From contig MTCR01000075.1 of NCBI GenBank assembly GCA_002212725.1, positions 1 to 43,351 on the forward strand: 43,351 nt of DNA, read 5' to 3'. The position numbers were made by a program, and so were the translations under genes. The stretch comes from Sphingobacteriales bacterium TSM_CSM. GTDB lineage: Bacteria > Bacteroidota > Bacteroidia > Chitinophagales > UBA2359. The notes below the pieces were generated by a model, which worked only from the letters and a program-made list of their open reading frames with translations, was not told the DNA's origin and did not search any database. Below, one piece after another: positions 15,959 through 24,106 of this stretch (positions are counted from its first letter, which is position 1; each line of letters starts with the position of its first letter).

Positions 15959-17764
15959 CTATCTGAGCAGCATGAGCGTACCTTTTCGTTCCAGGGTAAT
16001 GCCGTTGGGCGTTTTCATTTGGATAACGTAGGCATATACGCCCTGCGGGGCCGGGTTGCCTTTAAAGTTGCCGTCCCAGCCTTCATTGGGGTTGGTGGTG
16101 GTAAAGAGTATTTCGCCCCAGCGGTTCATTATTTTCATGCTGTACTCATCTTCGTTGGGGTAAAGCAGCACCGGTTTAAACTCGTTGTTTATGCCGTTTG
16201 GTGCAAAGGCGTTGGGCACAAAAATGCGCGGGGTTTGGTTAATACACACTATGTTTGACCAACTGCTCAGCACATCGGCAAAACCATCGGGGCAAGAGGT
16301 TTGGTAAATGGCCTCCAGCCGGTAGCAAAAGCCGGCTGCACCTTCCACCTCGGTTATGGGGTCTTCATATTCCAGCACATCGGGGGTTACGGTGGCAAGC
16401 AGGGTAAAGTTACTTTGCCCAATAGGGCTGCGGTAAATATTGTAGTTTTGAACAGTGGCGCCGGTAAGGTAGAAGGGAGTCCAGTCTAATCCGTTGGTAA
16501 GGTTGTATTGGTCGCGTCCGCGCAGGCGTATGGTTTGCACAATGCCCGAATAGGTGGGTTGGTTGCAGTTGTTTACATGTTGTATCTGATAGGTGTAGCT
16601 GTACTTGTCGGGGTCGGCATTGGCATCGGCAAAAGTCATGGTTGACGGTGCAGGGGTGCCAAACGGAAACAGGCTGTATTGGCTAAGTGCAAGGCTGTCG
16701 GTTTGGCTTCTGCGTACAGACAGGTTGTAGAGTGGGAGGGAGGTATCAATGTTCCATTGCAGGAAAATGGTATCGTTATTGCCTACGGTGGCATTTACAA
16801 TGCAGATATAATCGGGCGATTGAGGCAGCACAATGTTGGCACACACAAAGTTAGAATTGGCAATGTCAATATTGTTGCTGTGGTGTGCCACAATGCGGAA
16901 ACAGGCTGCCGACTCACCATCGGGAAAGGTGTAGGTATAGGAGGTGACAGTGGTATCAACATCGGCAATATTGGCTATGGCTACGTTGTTGTTATCTACC
17001 TGCACAATGGAGTAGCCGGCTAAGTTGGTTCCCCAGCCCAGGTAAGGAGTCCAGGTAATGGTTGCCTGATTGCTGCAATCATTGGCGGAAAGCGACAGGT
17101 GTACGGTTTGATGGGCAATGCCGTTATCGGGGCCGGGCGTTACATTTGAACAAGCATCGAAGGCGGCAATTTTATACGATTCGGGTTGAGCATCGGGCTG
17201 TGCGCCGGCATCCTGATAAAAGGTGGCGGTGGCGTTAAAAATGGTGTCGATAGGAATAAAATTGCCGTTTTCATCGGCCCGGTAAATAATATAGCCGGCA
17301 GTTTCGGGCGATACGCCGGGCAGCCAGTTGAGCTGAACGGTGGTGTTGTTGAGTACGCTGGCCGAGGTAATAACCGGTGCCACCGGTTGTTGGGTATCTA
17401 AAATAACCGACGGGGCGGAAACGGCGCCGCCGCATTGGGTTTCGAGGTAATAGTAAAGTATGCCCGATGGGTTGGAAGTTGCATCGGTAAAAGTAGTTTG
17501 CAGCGGGTCTGCTACGGCTGCAAGCAGGGTAAAAGGCCCCGATGCACTGTTTGACACATAGATATTGTAAGCGGTAAATGTAGCGCCGCAGTTGGTTCCG
17601 CCGGTTCCGGGCGCCCAGGTAAGTTGTATATTACCGCTCAAAAGCACCGAAGCACACTGAAAACTGGGGGTGGGGGGTTGTGCTTGTATGGGTTGGAGGG
17701 TTATTGCCGACAAAACGGTGAACAATGCCGGAATGAAAAGCAAAATGGCCTTGGCCTGTTTCAT
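15959..17764 (-). CDS. Fibronectin-type surface protein with gliding-motility (CHU_C, T9SS type B) C-terminus
   Basis: This 601-residue protein has a signal peptide (MKQAKAILLFIPALFTVLSA, ending IQAQ). The body (about 35-500) consists of roughly five fibronectin type III-like units. These are recognisable by repeated VQLNWLPG, ITWTPYLG, LQWNID and LDWTPFYL strands, followed by YNIYVS, YIIYRA, YSIVQV and YNIYRS about 25 residues later. The last 95 residues are a typical CHU_C domain: IFVPNAFAPNGINNEF, then MKIMNRWGEILF, GWDGNFKG and GVYAYVIQ. Proteins with this ending are exported by T9SS and often anchored at the surface by other factors. The partner or ligand is unknown. A hairpin (17797-17823) lies just upstream, between it and the M16 gene. 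Confidence 0.87.
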   Translation of the reverse strand: MKQAKAILLFIPALFTVLSAITLQPIQAQPPTPSFQCASVLLSGNIQLTWAPGTGGTNCGATFTAYNIYVSNSASGPFTLLAAVADPLQTTFTDATSNPSGILYYYLETQCGGAVSAPSVILDTQQPVAPVITSASVLNNTTVQLNWLPGVSPETAGYIIYRADENGNFIPIDTIFNATATFYQDAGAQPDAQPESYKIAAFDACSNVTPGPDNGIAHQTVHLSLSANDCSNQATITWTPYLGWGTNLAGYSIVQVDNNNVAIANIADVDTTVTSYTYTFPDGESAACFRIVAHHSNNIDIANSNFVCANIVLPQSPDYICIVNATVGNNDTIFLQWNIDTSLPLYNLSVRRSQTDSLALSQYSLFPFGTPAPSTMTFADANADPDKYSYTYQIQHVNNCNQPTYSGIVQTIRLRGRDQYNLTNGLDWTPFYLTGATVQNYNIYRSPIGQSNFTLLATVTPDVLEYEDPITEVEGAAGFCYRLEAIYQTSCPDGFADVLSSWSNIVCINQTPRIFVPNAFAPNGINNEFKPVLLYPNEDEYSMKIMNRWGEILFTTTNPNEGWDGNFKGNPAPQGVYAYVIQMKTPNGITLERKGTLMLLR

Positions 17765-17796
17765 TTTGGGGTGGTTGGTTAAGTTTTACAAAGGTG

Positions 17797-17823
17797 CGGC
17801 AGCCAAAACGGGGCTGGCTGCCG
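17797..17823 (-). terminator. Hairpin after the M16 gene
   Basis: Perfect 9-base GC-rich arms (17797-17805, 17815-17823) enclose a 9-base loop, located 17 bases after the stop of the M16 gene and 33 bases before the next ATG. It may terminate the upstream transcript or lie in the leader of the CHU_C gene. No T tract follows. Confidence 0.5.
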
Positions 17824-17840
17824 TTGGGTTATTTTACTTT

Positions 17841-19133
17841 TTATGCGCCGGCCACAACTTGCAGAAAATCGGTTTCGTTAAGGTGTTGTTCGGCCAGTTG
17901 TTGTATATCTAACGCAGAAATACTTTGTATGGTTTGCACCAGTTCCTGATAATAGTTTACATCTAAGTGGTACATTAAGAGGCTTTGCACGGTGGAAAGC
18001 AGGTTAAAAGTGCCGTCAACCTGTTGCAAAAGCCGCCCCAACAGGTAATTTCTTACGGTATTGAGTTCTTGTCCGGAAACGGGTTCGGTTTTTAAACGGC
18101 TTATTTCGTAAAATATTTCTTTTACCGCTGCTTGCCATACATTTTGGTTTACCTCGGCAGCCACCTCAAAACAACCGCCGTTTAGCATAGAAACCAGCGC
18201 AGAGTAAATGCCGTAGGTAAAGCCTTTGTCTTCGCGCACGTTGCGCATGAGGCGCGAGCCGAAAAAGCCGCCCAGCAGGGTGTTTACAAACAACATGGCT
18301 TTGTATTGGGGGTGGCTTTTATTAAACATGGGTTTACCAATTCGGATGGCGGCCTGCATGGCATTGGGTTTGCTTATGTACTCGGTATGTGGCGTAAACA
18401 CAGGAGGGGGCGCTACCAGCGGGTCGGCTGTGGGGGGCAGTCCGTTGCTCCAGTGGGTGGTTCCAAGGTATTGGTTAATGCGTTGCAGGTGGTGTTGGGT
18501 AAACTTGCCGCCTAAGTAAACGGTACAGCGCGCCGGCGTGTAGTGGCTGTGATAGAAACTTTTTAAAAGTCCGGTAGAAAGGGCGTTTAAATCTTCTTCG
18601 CCAGCGTGGTAGCCGTAGGGGTGGTTTGCCCCGAAAATAAGCTCTCTGAAACGGTTATCGGCCAAATACTCGGTTTTTTGGCGGTTTACCATAAGCCGTT
18701 GCCTTGCCTTTCGCACTTCGGTTTGCAGTTCTTCTTCGGGAAAGGTGGCTTGGGTAATAATTTCCTGCAGCAGCGGAAGTAAATTGGGCAGGTGTTTATT
18801 GAGGCATGACAGTACCACCTCTGCATGGTTGTTACTGGTTCGGGTAATGAGGTTGGCGCCGTAAAACTCTATTTCTTCGGCCAACTGGCGCGAGGTATAG
18901 TTGGCGGTTCCTTCTTCCAGCAGGCTGTTGGTAAAACGGGCAACCAGGCGTTGGGGTTCCTGCCATTTACCTGCTTCAAAAACCAGTTTTACCAATGCTA
19001 CTTCCTGTACTTCGGTGTTAAAAAGATAAACCGGTATGCCATTGTCAAATTGCAGTTGCTCTGGCCGGGGCAGGTACAGTTGGGTAACAGGCTGCAGTGG
19101 CGGCGCCATACTTCGGTTGGGGGCTATAGTCAT
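17841..19133 (-). CDS. M16-family peptidase-like protein without the zinc-binding motif
   Basis: This 430-residue protein shows the M16 (pitrilysin/insulinase) layout: an N-terminal half beginning FDNGIPVYLFN, a middle ANHPYGYHAGEEDL then FYHSHYTPARCTVYLGGKF, and a C-terminal half with RNVREDKGFTYGIYS, the substrate-binding Arg/Tyr region. Where active subunits have HxxEH followed by GT, this protein reads ARFTNSLLEEGT, so neither the histidines nor the first glutamate are present. In bacteria such proteins usually pair with a catalytic M16 subunit encoded next to them, but no partner is adjacent here. No signal peptide is seen, so the location is uncertain. It lies 22 bases downstream of the membrane protein gene at 19156-19893. 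Confidence 0.87.
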   Translation of the reverse strand: MTIAPNRSMAPPLQPVTQLYLPRPEQLQFDNGIPVYLFNTEVQEVALVKLVFEAGKWQEPQRLVARFTNSLLEEGTANYTSRQLAEEIEFYGANLITRTSNNHAEVVLSCLNKHLPNLLPLLQEIITQATFPEEELQTEVRKARQRLMVNRQKTEYLADNRFRELIFGANHPYGYHAGEEDLNALSTGLLKSFYHSHYTPARCTVYLGGKFTQHHLQRINQYLGTTHWSNGLPPTADPLVAPPPVFTPHTEYISKPNAMQAAIRIGKPMFNKSHPQYKAMLFVNTLLGGFFGSRLMRNVREDKGFTYGIYSALVSMLNGGCFEVAAEVNQNVWQAAVKEIFYEISRLKTEPVSGQELNTVRNYLLGRLLQQVDGTFNLLSTVQSLLMYHLDVNYYQELVQTIQSISALDIQQLAEQHLNETDFLQVVAGA

Positions 19134-19155
19134 GAACGTTTTTTTTCGGTGTTAT

Positions 19156-19893
19156 TCAGTTTAAGTTCAAAAAATTATCAATCATTTTTTGGGTCATCAG
19201 TTTCTTTTCTTCCTCATCGGTGCTTTGCTCCATGAGGTAGAGGTAGGCGGTTAATTCCTGCATATTTTCCAGTTTGGCGTGGTATTGCTTCAACACTTCG
19301 GTGGTTTCGTTGCGGTGTGTGGTGTAGGCATATACCGACAACAGCGCAAACGCCACCGCCGAGCCAAGCAGTATGTAATTGCCAATGCCCTGATTGGTTT
19401 TCAGACCCAAAGCCGCAGCGGCAGCAAGCAACATGGCCGCAACGGCCAGTGCAGAAAAAAAGAGGGTAGAGCGGTTGTTTCGCTGCTGTATATTGGCATA
19501 AAATGCGTTGAGGTGTTGCAGGGTTTCGTAAACCAGCATTTGCAACTGCGGGTTGCCGGTATTCAACTTTAGCATTGTTGACCGTTTTTGCTGTTTCAGG
19601 TAACCAAGTTTAGCGGTGTTTTTTCCTACATTGGTGGTAATGCCTATGGCCATAAGCGCCGCCACCAGCAATATTACCCATAGCAACACCTGTACCCCAC
19701 TGCCAACCGATATGGCCTGCATGTATTGTAAACCCAACAACAGCAGCGGCATGGCAATACCCAGCACCGCCACCACATTGGCACCCAAATAATCCGACTT
19801 TAGTTCACCTTCCAGTTTTGCTATTTCTCCGTCAATATCTGCAGGGGTGTTTAACCCGTTGCTGCCGGGACTTTGTGGTTCGTTTTGCGCCAT
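19156..19893 (-). CDS. Four-helix membrane protein of unknown function
   Basis: This 245-residue protein has predicted membrane segments at about 36-57, 66-88, 144-163 and 171-191. A polar N-tail, a basic, possibly coiled region between helices 2 and 3 (about 92-141), and a long charged C-terminal helix (196-245) surround them. This arrangement places the loops and tails on one side, likely the cytoplasm. I do not recognise a family. It is the first gene of a likely minus-strand unit with the M16-like gene, whose start is 22 bases away, and it diverges from the phosphatase gene at 20043. TAnnTTTG-like boxes occur on the minus strand at 19903-19910 and 19941-19948 but lack partners. Confidence 0.7.
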   Translation of the reverse strand: MAQNEPQSPGSNGLNTPADIDGEIAKLEGELKSDYLGANVVAVLGIAMPLLLLGLQYMQAISVGSGVQVLLWVILLVAALMAIGITTNVGKNTAKLGYLKQQKRSTMLKLNTGNPQLQMLVYETLQHLNAFYANIQQRNNRSTLFFSALAVAAMLLAAAAALGLKTNQGIGNYILLGSAVAFALLSVYAYTTHRNETTEVLKQYHAKLENMQELTAYLYLMEQSTDEEEKKLMTQKMIDNFLNLN

Positions 19894-20042
19894 AACTTAC
19901 AGCAAAATTACAAAATAAAATCAATTTTGTTTTTTGCCGTCAAATTTAGGGCATTTTCCTTATTTTGTGGAGAAAACATGCCTTTTCCGAAAAACAAAAC
20001 GCAAAAACCGGTTAAGCATAACTTAAACCTCCTTTATATTTA

Positions 20043-20489
20043 ATGCAGCAAAATTTACCCGATTCTGTAAACCTGCTCTTTGTTTGTATGGGCAATACCT
20101 GCCGCAGCCCCATGGCCGCCGCTTTTGCCCGAAATTTACTGCGCAACAGGGCAACTGTACAAAGCGCGGGCATTGCGGTTGCCGCCGTTAGTCCAAGTTT
20201 GTTTGCGGTAAAAGTACTGAAATCGGTTTACAATACCGATATTTCGGGGCATTGCCCCCGGCCGGTGCAGGAACTTGAATTAAGCAGGTTTACCCATATT
20301 ATTGCATTAGACCGCTATATTGGCGTTTTTTTAGCAGACCGCTACCCGGCGGTTGCCGCCAAATTGCATATATGGAATATTGCCGACCCTTATGGCAGCA
20401 ACGAAGCAGAATATGCCGGCTGCGCTGCCCAAATTTTGGAGCGCCTGCACCTGTGGTGTGCCGAAGCAGGTATTTTGCCCCCGCCTTAG
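20043..20489 (+). CDS. Low-molecular-weight protein tyrosine phosphatase
   Basis: This 148-residue cytoplasmic enzyme hydrolyses phosphotyrosine, or phosphorylated small molecules or arsenate in related families. The P-loop CMGNTCRS gives C15 and R21 (CX5R) near the N-terminus, as in all LMW-PTPs, and the general acid is D115 in NIADPYG. The length matches the family. In Bacteroidota such enzymes often counteract a BY-kinase in polysaccharide export, but no such genes are near, so its substrate is open. It is divergent from 19156-19893 and convergent, 22 bases apart, with the PorG-like gene. Confidence 0.9.
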   Translation: MQQNLPDSVNLLFVCMGNTCRSPMAAAFARNLLRNRATVQSAGIAVAAVSPSLFAVKVLKSVYNTDISGHCPRPVQELELSRFTHIIALDRYIGVFLADRYPAVAAKLHIWNIADPYGSNEAEYAGCAAQILERLHLWCAEAGILPPP

Positions 20490-20511
20490 CGGCTGCTTAT
20501 GGTGTGCGGGG

Positions 20512-21342
20512 CTATTTTGCCTTGGGGCATTTGCGGTTAAACAGGGTATAAGTAATGCCTACATTGGTCATAAGGTAGCCGTCTTTATCGGTAATAAAAC
20601 CCCGTTGTTTACCGGTGTAGCCTATGGGGTCGCCCACTTCGTCGGAGCGGTCGGCCAATTCGGCGGCAATAGTGCCATCGCCAATCAGGTAGTTATCGGC
20701 AAAGGTGCTGCTCACATCGTCAAGGTAATCGGTAAATGTTTGGCGGTAGGTTATTTCCACATAAAAGTTCCAGCCTTTGCGCATCCAGTATTTTATGCCG
20801 CCGCCCAAGGGTATGGCGGGTTGCAGCAGTTTATAGGGTTTGCGGCCGGTATAATCGGGGTTTCCCTGCCCTTCGGTACCCAGTTCGTGCAGGTTGTAGG
20901 TTTCGCCCTCAAAAGTAGTGCGGGGGTTAAAGTACAACAGCGCCAAACCGGTGGTAAGGTAGGGGGTAAAGGCGTGTTTGGCATTGCCAATAATGTACTT
21001 CTGAAAATGCAGGTCAATTTGCCCCGACAGTTCAATAAGGTTGCTTCGGAAATTGAGATTTCGGGCCTGTTGGTAGGGGTTGTTGGAGGTTGCGTCGTTG
21101 CCAACCAAGCGGGTAGCGCTAATGCCGGCTTTCAGCATAATATAATCATTTACCGTATAGCGGTAAATTGCGCCAAAAGCAGGGCGGGTTTTCGCTAAAG
21201 AATAATCGGGGTTTAAATCGCCAAAATAGGTGCCGGTTCCAACCCATAACCCAATTTCGGAGTGTTGCGCCTGTATGGACTGCGAGCAAAACAATACAAC
21301 GGCAGCCATAAAAGAAAGCAGAACTTGCAATTTGTTGGTCAT
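20512..21342 (-). CDS. DUF6089-type outer-membrane beta-barrel, PorG-like T9SS component
   Basis: This 276-residue protein has a signal peptide (LLSFMAAVVLFCSQSIQAQ). It begins with the typical EIGLWVGTGTYFGDLNPDYS motif (glycine, aromatic, then a FGDLN turn), followed by alternating aromatic/polar strands (FGAIYRYTVNDYIMLKAGIS, LIELSGQIDLHFQKYI, FTPYLTTGLALLYFNP). The C-terminus is basic and contains a Cys (RKCPKAK). This is the look of the DUF6089 family, to which PorG belongs; PorG is an outer-membrane partner of the T9SS PorK/N ring. The presence of four T9SS substrates in the window fits this. I recall the PorG link from family knowledge and have not verified it. Confidence 0.65.
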   Translation of the reverse strand: MTNKLQVLLSFMAAVVLFCSQSIQAQHSEIGLWVGTGTYFGDLNPDYSLAKTRPAFGAIYRYTVNDYIMLKAGISATRLVGNDATSNNPYQQARNLNFRSNLIELSGQIDLHFQKYIIGNAKHAFTPYLTTGLALLYFNPRTTFEGETYNLHELGTEGQGNPDYTGRKPYKLLQPAIPLGGGIKYWMRKGWNFYVEITYRQTFTDYLDDVSSTFADNYLIGDGTIAAELADRSDEVGDPIGYTGKQRGFITDKDGYLMTNVGITYTLFNRKCPKAK

Positions 21343-21610
21343 ATAATGAAAACGTGTTTTGTGAAAAGTAAAAACACAATTATGCCGTTTTTGCTTTTTA
21401 CTTGTTACATTTATAAATGTATTTACTGCCTTGCCGGACGGCGGGTTAATTTTTTACTTTCTGTTTGTATAACGGCATTTATAAAAACATATTGCGCCAA
21501 CAGCAAAACAGCAGGCACGCCTGTTCATGCCCCTCCTGCCTGAGCAGTGCAGGGGCTGCAACAACGGCAGCCATAAACATACAGGCTGCTGCCCGCCCAG
21601 GTTAAAAAGC
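21343..21610. other. Non-coding stretch between the PorG-like and HU genes
   Basis: This stretch of about 270 bases has no supported gene. A 65-codon frame at 21346-21543 on the plus strand has a patternless, Cys-rich product and overlaps the upstream region of the PorG-like gene, so I did not call it. The sequence shifts from AT-rich (21343-21500) to GC-richer with short repeated CAGC/GCTGC motifs (21500-21600). No clear promoter was found for the PorG-like gene. Confidence 0.4.
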
Positions 21611-21651
21611 AAAAGGTGTTCAACCCTGCAAAGAGAAGCCGAACACCTTTT
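21611..21651 (-). terminator. Terminator of the HU gene
   Basis: Perfect 11-base arms (21611-21621, 21641-21651) with a 19-base loop. On the minus strand the stem is followed by TTTTGCTTTTT. It lies about 50 bases after the HU stop codon. Confidence 0.7.
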
Positions 21652-21698
21652 AAAGTCTGCAAAAAAACAGCTTAATAACCGCTAAAGCAAGTTACAGA

Positions 21699-21971
21699 TT
21701 AGTTAAGTGCGTTTTCCAGGTCTTTACCGCTTTTAAATTTAACCACCTTACGGGCTTCTACTTGAACCGAAGCGCCGGTTTGGGGGTTACGGGCAGTGCG
21801 AGCCGGGCGGGTACTTGCCGAAAAAGTGCCAAAACCAACCAATACTACTTTATCGCCTTTTTTCAGCGTGTCTTCAACACCTTTAACAAAGGCGTTTACA
21901 GCGGCAGTTGCCTGGCTTTTGGTTAACCCTGCTTCAGCGGCGATATGATCTATCAAATCCTTTTTGTTCAT
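21699..21971 (-). CDS. hup: HU-family DNA-binding protein
   Basis: This 90-residue nucleoid protein starts MNKKDLIDHIAAEAGLTKSQA, the usual HU start, so I chose the ATG at 21971. The longer frame runs through the promoter from a TTG. The two N-terminal helices (1-40) are followed by the beta-saddle VVLVGFGTFSAS. The DNA-binding arm RPARTARNPQTG contains the conserved Arg and the intercalating Asn-Pro. The C-terminus VVKFKSGKDLENALN is the standard ending. It binds DNA as a dimer without strict sequence preference. It has its own promoter and terminator. Confidence 0.95.
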   Translation of the reverse strand: MNKKDLIDHIAAEAGLTKSQATAAVNAFVKGVEDTLKKGDKVVLVGFGTFSASTRPARTARNPQTGASVQVEARKVVKFKSGKDLENALN

Positions 21972-22005
21972 AGCTACAAAGATTTTTGATGAATTAAATC
22001 GGGCA

Positions 22006-22036
22006 CAAAGATAATACAAGTTGTTTCTATTTGCAA
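22006..22036 (-). promoter_or_regulatory. Bacteroidota-type promoter of the HU gene
   Basis: On the minus strand there is TTG (22036-22034), a 20-base spacer, and TATCTTTG (22013-22006). Both elements and the spacing fit the phylum consensus. The leader would be about 28 bases. This is the best promoter I could see in the window, in front of a gene expected to be highly expressed. Confidence 0.6.
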
Positions 22037-22153
22037 CCACCTTGCAGCCTGTTTTAGTCAATTTTTACAAATTTCTTTACATTTTTGCCTTTAAAAGGCG
22101 GTTTCGGGGCTTTTTTCCTACAAATTAAGGCGGGTAATTGCTAATTTTGCCCC

Positions 22154-23239
22154 ATGAAATCTACACCTTTTACCACCACTCACCAGTTTTTGGGCGCCAA
22201 AATGGCCGAATTTGCCGGCTACAACATGCCCATCAGCTATACCGGCATTACCGATGAGCATCTTTGTGTGCGCCAGAAAGCCGGCATTTTCGATGTATCG
22301 CACATGGGGCAGTTTATTGTGCGCGGCAATGCCGCCGCCGCCTTGCTGCAACGCTTAAGCAGCAACGACGTAGCTAAACTCTACCCCGGCAAAGTGCAGT
22401 ATGCCTGTCTTATGAACTACAACGGCGGCATTGTAGATGATATGCTGGTGTATAAATTGCCCAACGACAATGCCTATATGTTGGTGGTAAATGCCGCCAA
22501 TATAGAAAAAGACTGGAATTGGGTGGTGAGTGAAAACAAGGAAGGTGCCGAATTAATAGATATTTCTGACCAAACCGCCTTGCTGGCCGTGCAGGGGCCG
22601 CAGGCTGCCCAATTGTTGCAGCCGCTTACCAACATCAACCTGCCGCAAATGGCCTATTATACCTTTGAAAAAGGCACGTTTGCCGGCATACCCAACGTAC
22701 TGGTTTCGGCCACCGGTTATACAGGTGCCGGCGGCTTTGAAATTTACTTCGATAATAAAGACGCGGCAACAATGTGGGAGCGCATCATGGAAGCCGGAAA
22801 ACCGTTTGGGTTGCAACCCGCCGGCTTGGGTGCCCGAGATACCTTGCGCCTTGAAAAAGGATACTGCCTTTATGGAAATGATATTGACGATACCACCACT
22901 CCCTTAGAGGCAGGCTTGGGCTGGGTTACCAAACTAAAAACCGATGTGCCGTTTATTGGCAGAAATGTGCTGGAAACACAGCAACAAAACGGGTTAACCC
23001 GTAAATTGGCAGGTTTTGAACTGGTGCAAAAAGGCATTGCCCGCCACCATTGCCCCATAACCACCCCCGAAGGCCGGGTTATAGGGGTAGTAACATCGGG
23101 AACATTTTCGCCTTCCTTGCAAAAAGCCATTGGCATGGGGTATATAGAAACCGCCTATGCAAAACCCGGTTCTTCTGTTTCCATAGATATAAGGGGTAAA
23201 CTAACGCCGGCATTGGTAGTTAAAATGCCATTCCTGTAG
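22154..23239 (+). CDS. gcvT: Aminomethyltransferase, glycine cleavage T-protein
   Basis: This 361-residue cytoplasmic enzyme transfers the aminomethyl carbon from lipoylated H-protein to tetrahydrofolate, releasing ammonia. Family landmarks are FLGAKMAEFAGYNMPISY at the start, FDVSHMGQ (about 44-51), YACLMNYNGGIVDDMLVY with the catalytic Asp region (about 85-102), ATGYTGAGGFEIYF (about 190-204), LGARDTLRLEKGYCLYGNDID (about 230-250), and the C-terminal barrel GVVTSGTFSPSL. The length is standard. The other glycine cleavage genes (gcvH, gcvP) are not in the window. It is convergent with the YhhN gene, 21 bases apart. Confidence 0.95.
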   Translation: MKSTPFTTTHQFLGAKMAEFAGYNMPISYTGITDEHLCVRQKAGIFDVSHMGQFIVRGNAAAALLQRLSSNDVAKLYPGKVQYACLMNYNGGIVDDMLVYKLPNDNAYMLVVNAANIEKDWNWVVSENKEGAELIDISDQTALLAVQGPQAAQLLQPLTNINLPQMAYYTFEKGTFAGIPNVLVSATGYTGAGGFEIYFDNKDAATMWERIMEAGKPFGLQPAGLGARDTLRLEKGYCLYGNDIDDTTTPLEAGLGWVTKLKTDVPFIGRNVLETQQQNGLTRKLAGFELVQKGIARHHCPITTPEGRVIGVVTSGTFSPSLQKAIGMGYIETAYAKPGSSVSIDIRGKLTPALVVKMPFL

Positions 23240-23260
23240 CGTATAGCCCGATACCCTGCC

Positions 23261-23965
23261 TTAAACCGCACCCTGCGGTAACCGGTGCTGCTCCAATAAC
23301 CCCCACACAATAAGCCATTGCGCCAGGCAATAGGTGGCTAATATCCACAGCCGTGCCAGAGGTATGGGCTGGTAAAATGCGTTTATGGCAATCATAGAAT
23401 CAGACACCATAAAAATGAGCGCCCCCGCCGTTACCAGCCCGAAACTTTTGCCCCGTACCGAACCATGCCGGTTTATGGCAAACAGCGCCATGCAAACCAA
23501 TACCATGGCATATACCATTACCGGCAACATCATTTCTTGTAAATATGGCGACAAAAAACGCACCAAACCCGCACCAAACCCAAACAGCAACAATGCCCAC
23601 CACCATTGCTGCCACAAAATGCCCCGAAAAACCGGCGCCGCCCCGCTACGGTAAATGGCAATATAAGTAACATGCGCCAGTAAAAAAGACAATAAACCGT
23701 ACAGAAAAAAATTATGCGGCCGTGGTGTTATCATTAAAAACACATCGCCGCACATAGAAAAAAACAGGGCAACCAACACCAGCCCCGAAATGCTGCTCAA
23801 CGGTTTGGGCATATTATACCAATACCATCCGGCCAAGGAAATCATTAACAACGGCTTTACCATATAAGCAACCCCATATATATGGGTAAGCTCAAACACT
23901 ATGCAGGCCGTAGTCAGCAAAGCAAAAAAAACCGAAAATGGAACTAACAATTTGGGAGATGTCAT
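23261..23965 (-). CDS. YhhN-family membrane protein (lysoplasmalogenase-like)
   Basis: I start it at the ATG at 23965 (MTSPKLLVPFSVFFALL), which gives 234 residues, the usual length. The longer frame is a non-ATG extension. Seven to eight membrane helices are visible. The conserved acid motifs of the family are present: FSMCGDVFLM, and later MVSDSMIAINAF. LLSFLLAHVTYIAIY and a C-terminal ATYCLAQWLIVWG are also typical. Mammalian TMEM86 and some bacterial members hydrolyse the vinyl-ether bond of lysoplasmalogens, but the function here is only assumed. It diverges from glgB. Confidence 0.85.
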   Translation of the reverse strand: MTSPKLLVPFSVFFALLTTACIVFELTHIYGVAYMVKPLLMISLAGWYWYNMPKPLSSISGLVLVALFFSMCGDVFLMITPRPHNFFLYGLLSFLLAHVTYIAIYRSGAAPVFRGILWQQWWWALLLFGFGAGLVRFLSPYLQEMMLPVMVYAMVLVCMALFAINRHGSVRGKSFGLVTAGALIFMVSDSMIAINAFYQPIPLARLWILATYCLAQWLIVWGLLEQHRLPQGAV

Positions 23966-24044
23966 GGTAAAAGCATTAAATTTAACAATAGCCTTAATTT
24001 CGCACCAAAATAGCAAACAAAACCTTATACAGCTTGCAGGCAAC

Positions 24045-24074
24045 TTGATTTTTCGGGTAATAGTGTTACCTTAG
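24045..24074 (+). promoter_or_regulatory. Candidate promoter of glgB
   Basis: TTG (24045-24047), a 19-base spacer, then TACCTTAG (24067-24074), one mismatch from TAnnTTTG. The implied leader is about 25 bases before the ATG at 24107. Confidence 0.4.
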
Positions 24075-24106
24075 CTGCCAAATTAAGAAAAATTATTGCT
24101 CCGGTT

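Noticed and set aside
21346..21543. 65-codon frame on the plus strand, product rich in Cys, Lys and hydrophobics
   Set aside because: It overlaps the upstream region of the divergent PorG-like gene, has no recognisable motif or start signal, and its tail runs into a repetitive GC-rich stretch.
22142..22149. TAATTTTG as a promoter box for gcvT
   Set aside because: It lies only 4 bases before the ATG, so transcription would start inside the coding region, and no -33 element is present.
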